A stretch of DNA of 28,299 bases from an uncultured Clostridium sp. (lineage in GTDB: Bacteria > Bacillota_A > Clostridia > TANB77 > CAG-508): NCBI GenBank assembly GCA_930980675.1, contig CAKNIU010000013.1, forward strand, positions 1 to 28,299. The letters run 5' to 3'. Below the pieces are notes generated by a model, which saw only the letters and a list, made by a program, of their open reading frames with translations, made no database searches and was not told the origin of the DNA. Both the position numbers and the translations under genes were made by a program. This document shows positions 1 to 6,945 of the stretch, in pieces; position 1 is the first letter of the stretch; each line of letters starts with the position of its first letter.

Positions 1-94
1 TTTTGGTTACACTAATATTACATACTTTTTGAGCTGGTAGCTGTGAATAGTAACAATTATAGACGAGCTTTTGCAAAATTTTACAAATCCCCAC

Positions 95-124
95 TTGACA
101 ACCACACGGCAAATAATGTATAAT
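95..124 (+). promoter_or_regulatory. Sigma-A-type promoter of rpsU
   Basis: TTGACA at 95-100 and TATAAT at 119-124 are separated by 18 bp. Both hexamers match the vegetative consensus exactly. Transcription would start near 131, leaving a leader of about 60 nt before rpsU. Bases 1-94 upstream hold nothing I can assign. Confidence 0.8.
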
Positions 125-192
125 TATTAGGTATTGAGGGAGATATCCCAATAATCCCATACAATAGTGAATAGCTGGAAGGAGGGGATATT

Positions 193-363
193 ATGTCAGA
201 GGTTAAAGTTAATAATGGAAATATAGAAGATGCCTTAAAAAGATTTAAAAGGCAATGTGCCAGAAATGGTGTTTTACAAGAGGTTCGTAAAAGAGAATGC
301 TATGAAAAACCTAGTGTAAAAAGAAAGAAAAAATCAGAGGCAGCTAGAAAAAGAAAGTTTTAA
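193..363 (+). CDS. rpsU: 30S ribosomal protein S21
   Basis: This 56-residue, very basic protein is a component of the small ribosomal subunit that contributes to mRNA engagement during initiation. The translated sequence shows the family hallmarks: an N-terminal acidic/hydrophobic stretch with [12 protein letters not shown], then [16 protein letters not shown], then a Lys/Arg-rich tail ending [14 protein letters not shown]. Length agrees with bacterial S21 (about 55-70 residues). The start is ATG at 193, preceded by a strong GGAGGGG ribosome binding site at 181-186. The gene has its own consensus promoter and an immediate intrinsic terminator, so it looks monocistronic. Nothing about it is unusual. 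Confidence 0.97.
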   Translation: MSEVKVNNGNIEDALKRFKRQCARNGVLQEVRKRECYEKPSVKRKKKSEAARKRKF

Positions 364-369
364 TTAAGG

Positions 370-392
370 GGGCGTTTGTAACGCCCTTTTTT
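370..392 (+). terminator. Rho-independent terminator of rpsU
   Basis: GGGCGTT (370-376) pairs with AACGCCC (380-386) around a 3-nt loop, followed by six T at 387-392. It starts 6 bp after the rpsU stop codon. Confidence 0.9.
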
Positions 393-441
393 GCATAGTG
401 TTGAAAAAGAATTGCGGCTTTAGGAAGGAATAATAGTAAAA

Positions 442-1989
442 GTGAAAAACATATTAAGTTTTGTAAAAAAACATGATAACATATTTGTACTACTAATAAT
501 AGCTATTGCAATACTTGCAAGAGTATACAATGTAGGCATCTCGAATACCGATGAAATGTACAACTTTTTAAATTCATACAAATTAGCAAATGGGCTAACA
601 ATTTATACAGACAACAATGTAATAATAACTCCATTATTTTTTTACATTTCATCTATAATTTTAAAAATATTTGGAGAAAATATATTTGTATTTCGAACTT
701 TAAATTTAATAATTTCTAGCATAATGTTTTTCACATGTTATATAGTACTAAAAGAACTAAAAGTAAATAAAAGATTTTCATTATTATACACATTACTAAT
801 AATTGCACTCATATCAAGTATTATAGGAGGAGGGGCAAACTACACAACATTAGCATATAGCTTTTATTTATTAGGATTTTTACTAATTTTGAAGATGAAA
901 AAAGGAACGGTTAAAAGCCTTGTGCAAGGGCTAATGCTTTTCTTGACCTTTCTAACATATCAAAAATTAGGAGTAGCTTATTTTATAGCGATTATAGCAT
1001 ATGAAATTACAAACAAAGATATTAAATCACTATTTAAAGAATTGCTTACAGCACTAGTTTTATTATTAGCTTTTTTATCATATTTGTATACACAAGGTAA
1101 TCTATTTGATTTTATAGATTATGCAATATTAGGCATAGGGGAATTTGGAAGTAAAAACTGGAAAGCAGAAGGAAATTTTTTTAGTATCTTATTATTTTTA
1201 CTATTGCCTATTATGACTTTAACAGCTATAATAACTACAATTAAAGCAATAAAGTCAAATACGAATATAAAAATGGAAAAACTAAGAAAAGAAAAATCTA
1301 GTTCAGAAAAAGAAGAAAATAACTTTAAAAAAGTGGAAGAAATAAAAAAACAAATACTATGCATCTTTGAATTCTCAATTTGTGCATACATAATAGTAAT
1401 TCCAATATTAAATAATTATCATGTATACTTAGCAAGTATATTAATGATAATAAATTTAATGTATATAATAGATTTTTTAATAAAACCAATTATAGAAGAA
1501 AAAAGTATAAAAAACATAATAAATATAATAATATTATGTATAATAATATTGCTCTTTGCATATAGTGCAAAAGATATGTGGGATTATGCACATTTAATTA
1601 ATTGCATACCACAAGATAGCCCATTTTATGGAGCAACAATAGATCCAAAAATGAGAAAAACAATAGAAGAAGTAGCAGACTATGTACAAAATAATGATAA
1701 AAATACAATAGTACTTTCAACATATGCACCACTAATTTCACTTTATTTAAACGATTTAGATAATGGAGATTATGACTTACCTCTAAGAGGTAATTTGGGC
1801 AGCAAAGGCGAAGAAGGATTAATAGAACAAATAAAAGAATTAAGCAATACACAAATTTTACTTTTACACGAAACTGAAGAGGAAAAAGAAATATATCAAT
1901 TTGCATATGATGTTACAAAATATATTAAACAAAATTACACATATGTAGGACAAATAAATAAATTTGACATCTATGAAACGAAAAAATAA
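442..1989 (+). CDS. GT39/PMT-like polytopic membrane glycosyltransferase
   Basis: This 515-residue, strongly hydrophobic protein has roughly ten membrane segments. The first loop carries a Thr-Asp-Glu motif (NTDEMYNF, about residues 35-42), followed by GLTIYTDNN, TPLFFYISS and the downstream ILKIFGENIFVFRTLN. This pattern matches GT-C fold lipid-phosphosugar-dependent glycosyltransferases (the PMT_2/ArnT-like group), where the acidic residue after the first membrane segment is catalytic. Such enzymes transfer a sugar from a polyprenyl donor on the outer membrane face; the substrate here cannot be told. A charged Lys/Glu-rich cytoplasmic loop lies at about residues 268-300, and a soluble C-terminal part begins near residue 395. 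The start is GTG at 442 with AGGAAGGA at 422-429. No clear promoter is visible, so it may depend on read-through from rpsU. Confidence 0.7.
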   Translation: MKNILSFVKKHDNIFVLLIIAIAILARVYNVGISNTDEMYNFLNSYKLANGLTIYTDNNVIITPLFFYISSIILKIFGENIFVFRTLNLIISSIMFFTCYIVLKELKVNKRFSLLYTLLIIALISSIIGGGANYTTLAYSFYLLGFLLILKMKKGTVKSLVQGLMLFLTFLTYQKLGVAYFIAIIAYEITNKDIKSLFKELLTALVLLLAFLSYLYTQGNLFDFIDYAILGIGEFGSKNWKAEGNFFSILLFLLLPIMTLTAIITTIKAIKSNTNIKMEKLRKEKSSSEKEENNFKKVEEIKKQILCIFEFSICAYIIVIPILNNYHVYLASILMIINLMYIIDFLIKPIIEEKSIKNIINIIILCIIILLFAYSAKDMWDYAHLINCIPQDSPFYGATIDPKMRKTIEEVADYVQNNDKNTIVLSTYAPLISLYLNDLDNGDYDLPLRGNLGSKGEEGLIEQIKELSNTQILLLHETEEEKEIYQFAYDVTKYIKQNYTYVGQINKFDIYETKK

Positions 1990-2040
1990 AAACAAATTGG
2001 TTAATCAATTAAAAATAATAAAGGAAGGAAGATAATATTA

Positions 2041-3243
2041 ATGCAAATAACAAAATTACAATCAAATAAATTTAAAACAAATTTAGTAGCACTTTTTATA
2101 ACAGTGCCACTAACTAAAGAAAACTGCACAAAAAATGCACTCTTAACATCAGTCCTTAGAAGGGGAACAAACAATTTAAAAACACAAGAAGAAATTTCAA
2201 AAAGACTAGAAGAGCTTTATGGTGCCGGTTTTAACTGTGGTGTAGATAAACTAGGAAATTATCATGTGCTTAAGTTTTACTTAGAAACACTAGAAAACAC
2301 ATATACATTGAATAGCGAAAATTTATTACAAGAGGGAATAAATTTATTATTAGACATAGTTTTTAACCCGCTTGTGGAAAATAATGGATTTGACAAAGTA
2401 TATGTAGAACAAGAAAAACTAAATTTACAAAAATTAATAGAATCTAGAAAGGACAACAAGGCACTTTATGCAAAAGAAAGATGCTTAGAAAGTATGTTTG
2501 CCGACGAAAGCTATGCTTTATATAAATATGGTTCAGTAGAAGATTTATCAAACATAAATGAAATTAATTTATATGCATATTATAAAGAATTATTAAAAAA
2601 CTGCAAAATAGATTTATATGTAACAGGAAATAATATAGACAATATAAAAGTACCTGAAATATCAAGCAAAAATTTACCACAAATTGAAAACTTACATGTT
2701 GCACCAGAAAAGCCAAGCATTGTTAATGAAAGTCAAGATGTAACCCAAGGAAAGTTGATAATAGGATTAGATGTAGGAAATAGTGATAAGGCAGTAGTGT
2801 CAATGTATAACACAATTTTAGGCGGTGGAGCAAACTCTAAATTATTCCAAAACGTACGTGAAAAAGCAAGTTTGGCTTATTCAGCAGGATCATCATACAT
2901 TAGAAGAAAAAATGTAATACTAATTCAAACAGGTATAGAAATTGAAAACTATGACAAAGCAGTAAAAATAATAGAAGAACAACTACAAGACATGAAAAAT
3001 GGCAAAATAAGTGATGAAGAATTTGATTCAGCAAAGCAATTAATAACTTCATCAATAGAACTTATAGAAGAGTCAAAAGAAGATATGATAACATTTTATT
3101 TTGATCAAAATTTATTTGATGAACATTTGAATGTAACTGAATATAAAGAAATGATAAAAAAGGTTACAAAAGAAGACGTAATAAAAATAGCACAAAAAGT
3201 TAAAGAAGACACGATTTACTTTTTGACTAATAATGCAAAATAG
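2041..3243 (+). CDS. ymfF: M16-family peptidase-like protein, non-zinc subunit (YmfF-like)
   Basis: This 400-residue cytoplasmic protein has the M16 (pitrilysin/MPP) two-half architecture. The N-terminal half lacks the HxxEH zinc motif. The C-terminal half retains the substrate-binding Arg/Tyr pair in NVREKASLAYS (R273, Y280) after GGGANSKLF. It is followed directly, with a 14-bp gap, by a homologue that has the zinc motif. This is the usual arrangement of the YmfF/YmfH pair in Firmicutes, annotated in databases as EF-P 5-aminopentanol modification-associated; I regard the biochemical role as unproven here. The start is ATG at 2041 after AAGGAAGGAAG. Transcription may continue from the upstream glycosyltransferase gene. 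I am confident in family and pairing, less in precise function. Confidence 0.85.
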   Translation: MQITKLQSNKFKTNLVALFITVPLTKENCTKNALLTSVLRRGTNNLKTQEEISKRLEELYGAGFNCGVDKLGNYHVLKFYLETLENTYTLNSENLLQEGINLLLDIVFNPLVENNGFDKVYVEQEKLNLQKLIESRKDNKALYAKERCLESMFADESYALYKYGSVEDLSNINEINLYAYYKELLKNCKIDLYVTGNNIDNIKVPEISSKNLPQIENLHVAPEKPSIVNESQDVTQGKLIIGLDVGNSDKAVVSMYNTILGGGANSKLFQNVREKASLAYSAGSSYIRRKNVILIQTGIEIENYDKAVKIIEEQLQDMKNGKISDEEFDSAKQLITSSIELIEESKEDMITFYFDQNLFDEHLNVTEYKEMIKKVTKEDVIKIAQKVKEDTIYFLTNNAK

Positions 3244-3257
3244 AAAGGAGCAAATTA

Positions 3258-4520
3258 ATGCAAATAATACAAAATGATAAAATTAAAGAAAGTGTTTATA
3301 TAGAGACATTAGAAAATGGAATGAAAATTATGGTTATTCCAAAGCCAAATACGAATAAAAAATATATCATTTGGGCTACTAAATTTGGTTCAATAGACAA
3401 TCACTTTATAGAGCCAAAAACAGGCAAAGAAATAAAAGTACCAGATGGTGTTGCTCATTATTTAGAGCACAAAATGTTTGAACAAGAAAATGGAATAGAT
3501 AGCTTATATAAACTTATGTCATTAGGATTAGATGCAAACGCATACACAACAAATGATCATACAGCTTATTTATTTGGAGGAACAAAGAATTTCTACGAAG
3601 GGTTAGATGAGCTTATGGACTATGTTCAACATCCATACTTCACTGACCAAAATGTAGAAAAAGAAAGAGGTATAATAGGACAAGAAATAGGAAGATATGA
3701 CGATGAACCTGCTTGGAAGTTATATGTTAATTTAATGGATTGCTTATATAAAAATAATCCTGTAAAGCTAGACATAGCAGGAACTGTAGAATCTATTAGC
3801 CACATAACAAAAGAAACACTTTATGATTGCTATAACACTTTTTATCATCCATCAAATATGACAATGTGCATAAGCGGAAACTTTGAACCAGAAAAAATAG
3901 TAGAAGAGGTAAAAAAGAGACTACTTCCAAAAGAAAAAATGGGAGAAATAAAAAGAATATATCCAGAAAAAGAATATACAATAAACAAAAAAATAAATGA
4001 GCAAAATATGGAAGTAAATATTCCTTTATTCATGATAGGATATAGGGATATACTTGAGAACGAAGACAATATAATAAAACAAATTGCCATAGAAATAATA
4101 TTAAATAGTTTAATAGGCAAAAGTTCAAAACTATATCAAAAACTTTATACAGAAGGTCTACTAATGGGTCCACTTGAGTTTTATGATGAATTTGCAGATG
4201 AATATTCTCATGTCGTAATTGGAGGACAATCAGAAAATCCAGAAAGAATAAATGAAGAAATTGTGAAAGTACTAAAAACAGAAAAGGTAACTGCAGAAAA
4301 TTTTGAAAGAAATAAAAAAGCTCTTTATGGCGAATATGTATCAGAATACGATGATGTTGAAACAATAGGCAGAAACTTTTTACAAGATAGTATGAAGGGT
4401 ATTAACTGTTTAGATTATATTGATGCTTTTAACAAAATTACTTTAGATTATGTAAATAAAATACAGGAAAACTTATTTAAAGAAGAAATGTCAGCACTTT
4501 CTATTGTTAGAAAAAAGTAA
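3258..4520 (+). CDS. ymfH: M16-family zinc peptidase subunit (YmfH-like)
   Basis: This 420-residue M16 peptidase has the inverted zinc motif HYLEH at residues 67-71 (H67, E70 and H71). A third-ligand candidate is Glu143 in GQEIGRYDDEPAW, about 73 residues downstream as expected for M16. The Arg/Tyr pair of the C-terminal half is not evident (SSKLYQKLYTEGLL occupies that place). The catalytic site of this subunit and the substrate-binding pair of the preceding one thus look complementary, fitting an obligate heterodimer like other split M16B enzymes. The start is ATG at 3258, preceded by AAAGGAG, 14 bp after the ymfF stop. The gene ends in front of a strong bidirectional terminator. Confidence 0.9.
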   Translation: MQIIQNDKIKESVYIETLENGMKIMVIPKPNTNKKYIIWATKFGSIDNHFIEPKTGKEIKVPDGVAHYLEHKMFEQENGIDSLYKLMSLGLDANAYTTNDHTAYLFGGTKNFYEGLDELMDYVQHPYFTDQNVEKERGIIGQEIGRYDDEPAWKLYVNLMDCLYKNNPVKLDIAGTVESISHITKETLYDCYNTFYHPSNMTMCISGNFEPEKIVEEVKKRLLPKEKMGEIKRIYPEKEYTINKKINEQNMEVNIPLFMIGYRDILENEDNIIKQIAIEIILNSLIGKSSKLYQKLYTEGLLMGPLEFYDEFADEYSHVVIGGQSENPERINEEIVKVLKTEKVTAENFERNKKALYGEYVSEYDDVETIGRNFLQDSMKGINCLDYIDAFNKITLDYVNKIQENLFKEEMSALSIVRKK

Positions 4521-4561
4521 GAATTTCTAAAAAACTTCTAAAAAACTTAAATAAATTATAA

Positions 4562-4590
4562 AAAAATAGGCTTGCATAAAGCCTATTTTT
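4562..4590. terminator. Bidirectional terminator between ymfH and the minus-strand pilin gene
   Basis: AAAAATAGGCTT (4562-4573) pairs perfectly with AAGCCTATTTTT (4579-4590) around a 5-nt loop. The A-run and T-run make it functional for the two convergent genes. A second, weaker nested hairpin follows at 4594-4624 (ATATAGG with CCTATAT enclosing AATC/GATT), possibly helping to end the minus-strand transcript. Confidence 0.88.
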
Positions 4591-4648
4591 ATAATATAGG
4601 AAAAATCGAAGATTATGCCTATATTTCGAGATAAATTTTACCTTTTAT

Positions 4649-5017
4649 TTATGATAAAGTATTAACGTTCTCTGCTAAGTTTCTAACTATTTGTAATATA
4701 CCTGTTGCTGCGAATAATAGAATAGCACCTATTACATATATAACAGCAGATTTCTTTATTTCAGCTTTACCTTCTGGTGAAGCTGTTAAGAATTTAATAC
4801 CTACAAATATAAGCATAATAACAGCTGCTGCAAATGCTATAATTTGAATTATATAAATAACCCATCCAGCTACAGTATTTACTTCATTAGTACCGGTAGA
4901 AGGTTGTGTACTAGAAGGTATTGATGGACCTGAAGCAAATACCATGCAAAATGCACTTAATATAGTTGTTATTATTAATACTGCTGATATTATTTTTGAC
5001 ATTTTCTTAATATTCAT
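4649..5017 (-). CDS. VirB2/TrbC-like pilin subunit (divergent copy)
   Basis: This 122-residue protein has a signal peptide (positive start, hydrophobic core, likely cleavage after VFA at about residue 28) and a short Ser/Thr/Pro linker. Two membrane segments follow (about 52-77 and 91-112), joined by a small polar loop, TASPEGKAEIKKS. This hairpin architecture is that of VirB2/TrbC major pilins of type IV secretion systems. It aligns by eye with the plus-strand gene at 5636, which shares the pattern AAAVI..FxGxK followed by a Pro-Glu-x-Lys-Ala-Glu loop and ILFAAG. The start is ATG at 5017 with AGAGGAGGAG just upstream. It is transcribed divergently from the main operon from its own near-perfect promoter, so it can be dosed independently of the other components, as befits an abundant structural subunit. 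Confidence 0.8.
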   Translation of the reverse strand: MNIKKMSKIISAVLIITTILSAFCMVFASGPSIPSSTQPSTGTNEVNTVAGWVIYIIQIIAFAAAVIMLIFVGIKFLTASPEGKAEIKKSAVIYVIGAILLFAATGILQIVRNLAENVNTLS

Positions 5018-5048
5018 AAAACTCCTCCTCTTAATAATACTATAATAA

Positions 5049-5077
5049 ATTATAGAATAATTTCAAAAACTTGTCAA
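5049..5077 (-). promoter_or_regulatory. Consensus sigma-A promoter of the divergent pilin gene
   Basis: Reading the minus strand, TTGACA (plus 5072-5077) and TATAAT (plus 5049-5054) are 17 bp apart, an exact vegetative consensus. The leader before the ATG at 5017 is short, about 25 nt, and includes the ribosome binding site. Confidence 0.85.
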
Positions 5078-5182
5078 TATTTTTTACTATTTTTGACATA
5101 ATTTTAGACTAAAATAGCAATTTTGGAGCATAAAAATAGCATTAAAACTGTAATAATGCCTAAAATTAAAAAGAATATGAGA

Positions 5183-5338
5183 TTAATTTTTTACAGCTTT
5201 TAATTTTTTCTCTCTATAATACCTTGCAATTAATTCGTCTAATTGAACACTAATTTGATAAATTACATCATAATTTTCGCTTCTAAGTATAGCGTTATCT
5301 AATTTTTCTCTTAATTCATTTATTTCATTATTTAACAT
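5183..5338 (-). CDS. Spo0E-like aspartyl-phosphate phosphatase
   Basis: This 51-residue protein has the family signature SxxLDxLIxxY, here SVQLDELIARYY (about residues 31-42), preceded by MLNNEINELREKLDNAI. This matches the short two-helix Spo0E family, whose members dephosphorylate phospho-Spo0A and so restrain entry into sporulation. The Asp in LDEL is the conserved catalytic-site residue. I chose the ATG at 5338, because the AAAGGA site lies directly against the alternative upstream ATG (5350), too close for that start. From 5338 the spacing is about 12 nt. The alternative would add MVNY. It sits alone between two divergent pilin genes and has its own plausible promoter. Family assignment is strong. 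That its target is Spo0A is inferred from the family. Confidence 0.88.
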   Translation of the reverse strand: MLNNEINELREKLDNAILRSENYDVIYQISVQLDELIARYYREKKLKAVKN

Positions 5339-5435
5339 ATAATTGACCATTCCTTTCACATAAAAAAATATCTAAAATGTTCAAATTTGCTAGCTTTTTA
5401 GCTAAAATTCTTTATTAATTTGCAACCCTATAATT

Positions 5436-5464
5436 AAAATACCATAATTTTACAAAAATGTCAA
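5436..5464 (-). promoter_or_regulatory. Probable promoter of the Spo0E-like gene
   Basis: On the minus strand TTGACA (plus 5459-5464) is followed after 17 bp by TATTTT (plus 5436-5441) with TGG immediately before it. The -35 is perfect and the -10 is moderate. The leader of about 90 nt contains a small TAGCT/AGCTA inverted repeat near 5388-5401. Confidence 0.55.
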
Positions 5465-5491
5465 TATTATTTTGATGAATTTTAGGGACTT

Positions 5492-5522
5492 TTGTCATAC
5501 TTAATTCGACAAATTATGACAA
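5492..5522. promoter_or_regulatory. Inverted repeat enclosing a perfect Spo0A-box-like site
   Basis: TTGTCATA (5492-5499) and TATGACAA (5515-5522) form an 8-bp inverted repeat with a 15-bp spacer. Within the spacer, TTCGACAAA (5505-5513) is the complement of TTTGTCGAA. It contains an exact match to the known Spo0A box TGNCGAA. The site lies about 40 bp upstream of the -35 of the Spo0E-like gene and about 53 bp upstream of the -35 of the main operon. It could serve either promoter. The match is seen; binding is inferred. Confidence 0.5.
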
Positions 5523-5565
5523 TGTCCAAAAAAATTAATTTTTAAAAAGAAAACACCGAAAATAC

Positions 5566-5595
5566 TTGCATTATAATAGTAAAAAATTGTATAAT
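5566..5595 (+). promoter_or_regulatory. Promoter of the T4SS-like operon
   Basis: TTGCAT (5566-5571) and TATAAT (5590-5595) are 18 bp apart. The -10 is perfect and the -35 has four of six consensus bases. Transcription would begin near 5602, about 34 nt before the first pilin start codon. This is the only convincing promoter before the whole 17.6-kb gene run. Confidence 0.65.
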
Positions 5596-5635
5596 AAAAT
5601 AGATAGAAAATATGTAAATATAAGGAGACTTAATA

Positions 5636-6016
5636 ATGGGAACAAAACCAAAAAAACTACTTATAAAAATATCAACAATTATTGCATTAAGTTTATTATT
5701 AACATTTGCAAACACAAATGTATATGCAGGTATAACATTACCTTCTGGTATGGAAAACATATATACAACACAAGATCCAGTAGTTGAATCAATTGGTGGA
5801 CAAATTATTTGGGTGGTACAACTTATCTTTTATGCTGCTGCAGTTATTATAGTTATGTTTGCAGGACTAAAATATATGGGAGCAGCTCCAGAAGCAAAAG
5901 CAGAATTTAAGAAAAAACTTATATATATGGTAGTAGGAGCAGTTATATTATTTGCAGCAGGTTCATTAGTTAGAATAATTGGTGGATTGGCTTTGAATAA
6001 TTTAAATACTTTATAG
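5636..6016 (+). CDS. VirB2/TrbC-like pilin subunit (operon copy 1)
   Basis: This 126-residue protein has an N-terminal signal peptide likely cut after VYA (residue 31), then a short exposed segment. Two membrane helices (about 56-79 and 95-116) are separated by GAAPEAKAEFKKK. This is the VirB2/TrbC pilin layout; mature pilins of this kind assemble into the T4SS pilus or a short membrane fibre. It is the closest paralogue of the divergent gene at 4649-5017, and both end in Asn-Thr-Leu. The start is ATG at 5636 with AAGGAGA at 5622-5628. It is the first gene of the main operon, 78 bp before another pilin-like gene. Confidence 0.82.
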   Translation: MGTKPKKLLIKISTIIALSLLLTFANTNVYAGITLPSGMENIYTTQDPVVESIGGQIIWVVQLIFYAAAVIIVMFAGLKYMGAAPEAKAEFKKKLIYMVVGAVILFAAGSLVRIIGGLALNNLNTL

Positions 6017-6094
6017 ACGGTTAAATATTTTTGAAATTTATATGAAATAAATGTCTTATAAAAAAAGCAGTTATAGACGAAAGGATTTAATTTT

Positions 6095-6475
6095 ATGAAA
6101 AAACTAGTCAAAAAAATAGTGCTAACAATTATACTCATTTCTATGATAATGTTTAACAGCAGAGCATTAGCACTTAGCGATTTAAAAGATGAAGCAGACA
6201 AATTTATAGATAGTGGAAGTGCATCAGCACCAATAACAACAGATGATGCATGGGAAATACTTAGACCTATAGCACAAATATTGGTTGGTATAGCATCAGT
6301 AGTTTTAGTTATTGCATATATGTATTTAGGAATTCAATATATGATAACAGACCCATCAGGAAAGGCAAACATAAAACAAAAACTTATAGGGTTAGTAATA
6401 GCTACAGTGCTAATATATGGAGGTATAGGAATATTTACTATTATTATTAATTTATTTAATTCGATATTTGGTTAA
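6095..6475 (+). CDS. VirB2/TrbC-like pilin subunit (operon copy 2)
   Basis: This 126-residue protein has a signal peptide (probable cleavage after ALA, residue 26) and a longer soluble part than the other two pilins (residues 27-52, acidic then Ser/Ala-rich). Two membrane helices (about 58-80 and 97-122) flank the loop ITDPSGKANIKQK. The layout is VirB2/TrbC-like, but the sequence has diverged well away from the 4649 and 5636 proteins, suggesting a specialised rather than redundant subunit. The start is ATG at 6095 with AAAGGA at 6081-6086. The stop is 16 bp before the start of the PrgI-like gene. Confidence 0.75.
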   Translation: MKKLVKKIVLTIILISMIMFNSRALALSDLKDEADKFIDSGSASAPITTDDAWEILRPIAQILVGIASVVLVIAYMYLGIQYMITDPSGKANIKQKLIGLVIATVLIYGGIGIFTIIINLFNSIFG

Positions 6476-6491
6476 TCAAAGGAGGAAAATT

Positions 6492-6944
6492 ATGGGGAGT
6501 TACTATATACCAAGTAACAATTTAAAAGGTGAGAGCAGAATATTATACATATTTACTGCAAAATCTTTAATATTTACTGCAGTAGGTGCATTTATTGGAC
6601 TAATATTTTATTTCGTTTTTGGAATGATATTAGGCATACCAATTTTAGGATATATATTTATAGCACTATTTGCAATTGTTGGCTATGTTATAGCAACTGT
6701 TAAAATTCCAACAGGAGGAAATTCAAAACTTGCAAAAAATGTTGGAGGAGATTCAATTGATGATATAATTAAAAGATATATACTATTTAAAAAAAATAAA
6801 AAAGTATATACATATGCAGTAGAAAGGCAGGAACCTGATTATAGTAGTAGCTTAGATAGTTTTTCTTTAGATAATATAATGGGGAAAGTTACAGGAAATC
6901 AAAAAAATGTAACTACAAAGAACAATACAAAGGAGGAAAAATGA
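6492..6944 (+). CDS. PrgI-family (VirB3-like) inner-membrane protein
   Basis: This 150-residue protein begins MGSYYIPSN. It has two close membrane segments (about residues 22-70) and a cytoplasmic C-terminal part with IKRYILFKKNKKVYTY. An N-terminal IPxN segment, a helix pair and a KNKKxYxY motif are what I recall of the PrgI family in Gram-positive T4SSs, where it takes the VirB3 place and precedes VirB4. The open frame extends upstream to 6468, overlapping the pilin gene, but AAAGGAGG at 6478-6485 places the start at ATG 6492. It is followed, with only 1 bp between, by the VirB4 N-domain gene. The position directly before VirB4-type genes supports the call. Confidence 0.75.
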   Translation: MGSYYIPSNNLKGESRILYIFTAKSLIFTAVGAFIGLIFYFVFGMILGIPILGYIFIALFAIVGYVIATVKIPTGGNSKLAKNVGGDSIDDIIKRYILFKKNKKVYTYAVERQEPDYSSSLDSFSLDNIMGKVTGNQKNVTTKNNTKEEK

Positions 6945-6945
6945 T

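Noticed and set aside
2..40. Possible C-terminal tail of an upstream gene (12 codons then a stop)
   Set aside because: Too short to recognise and no conserved motif; it could equally be intergenic.
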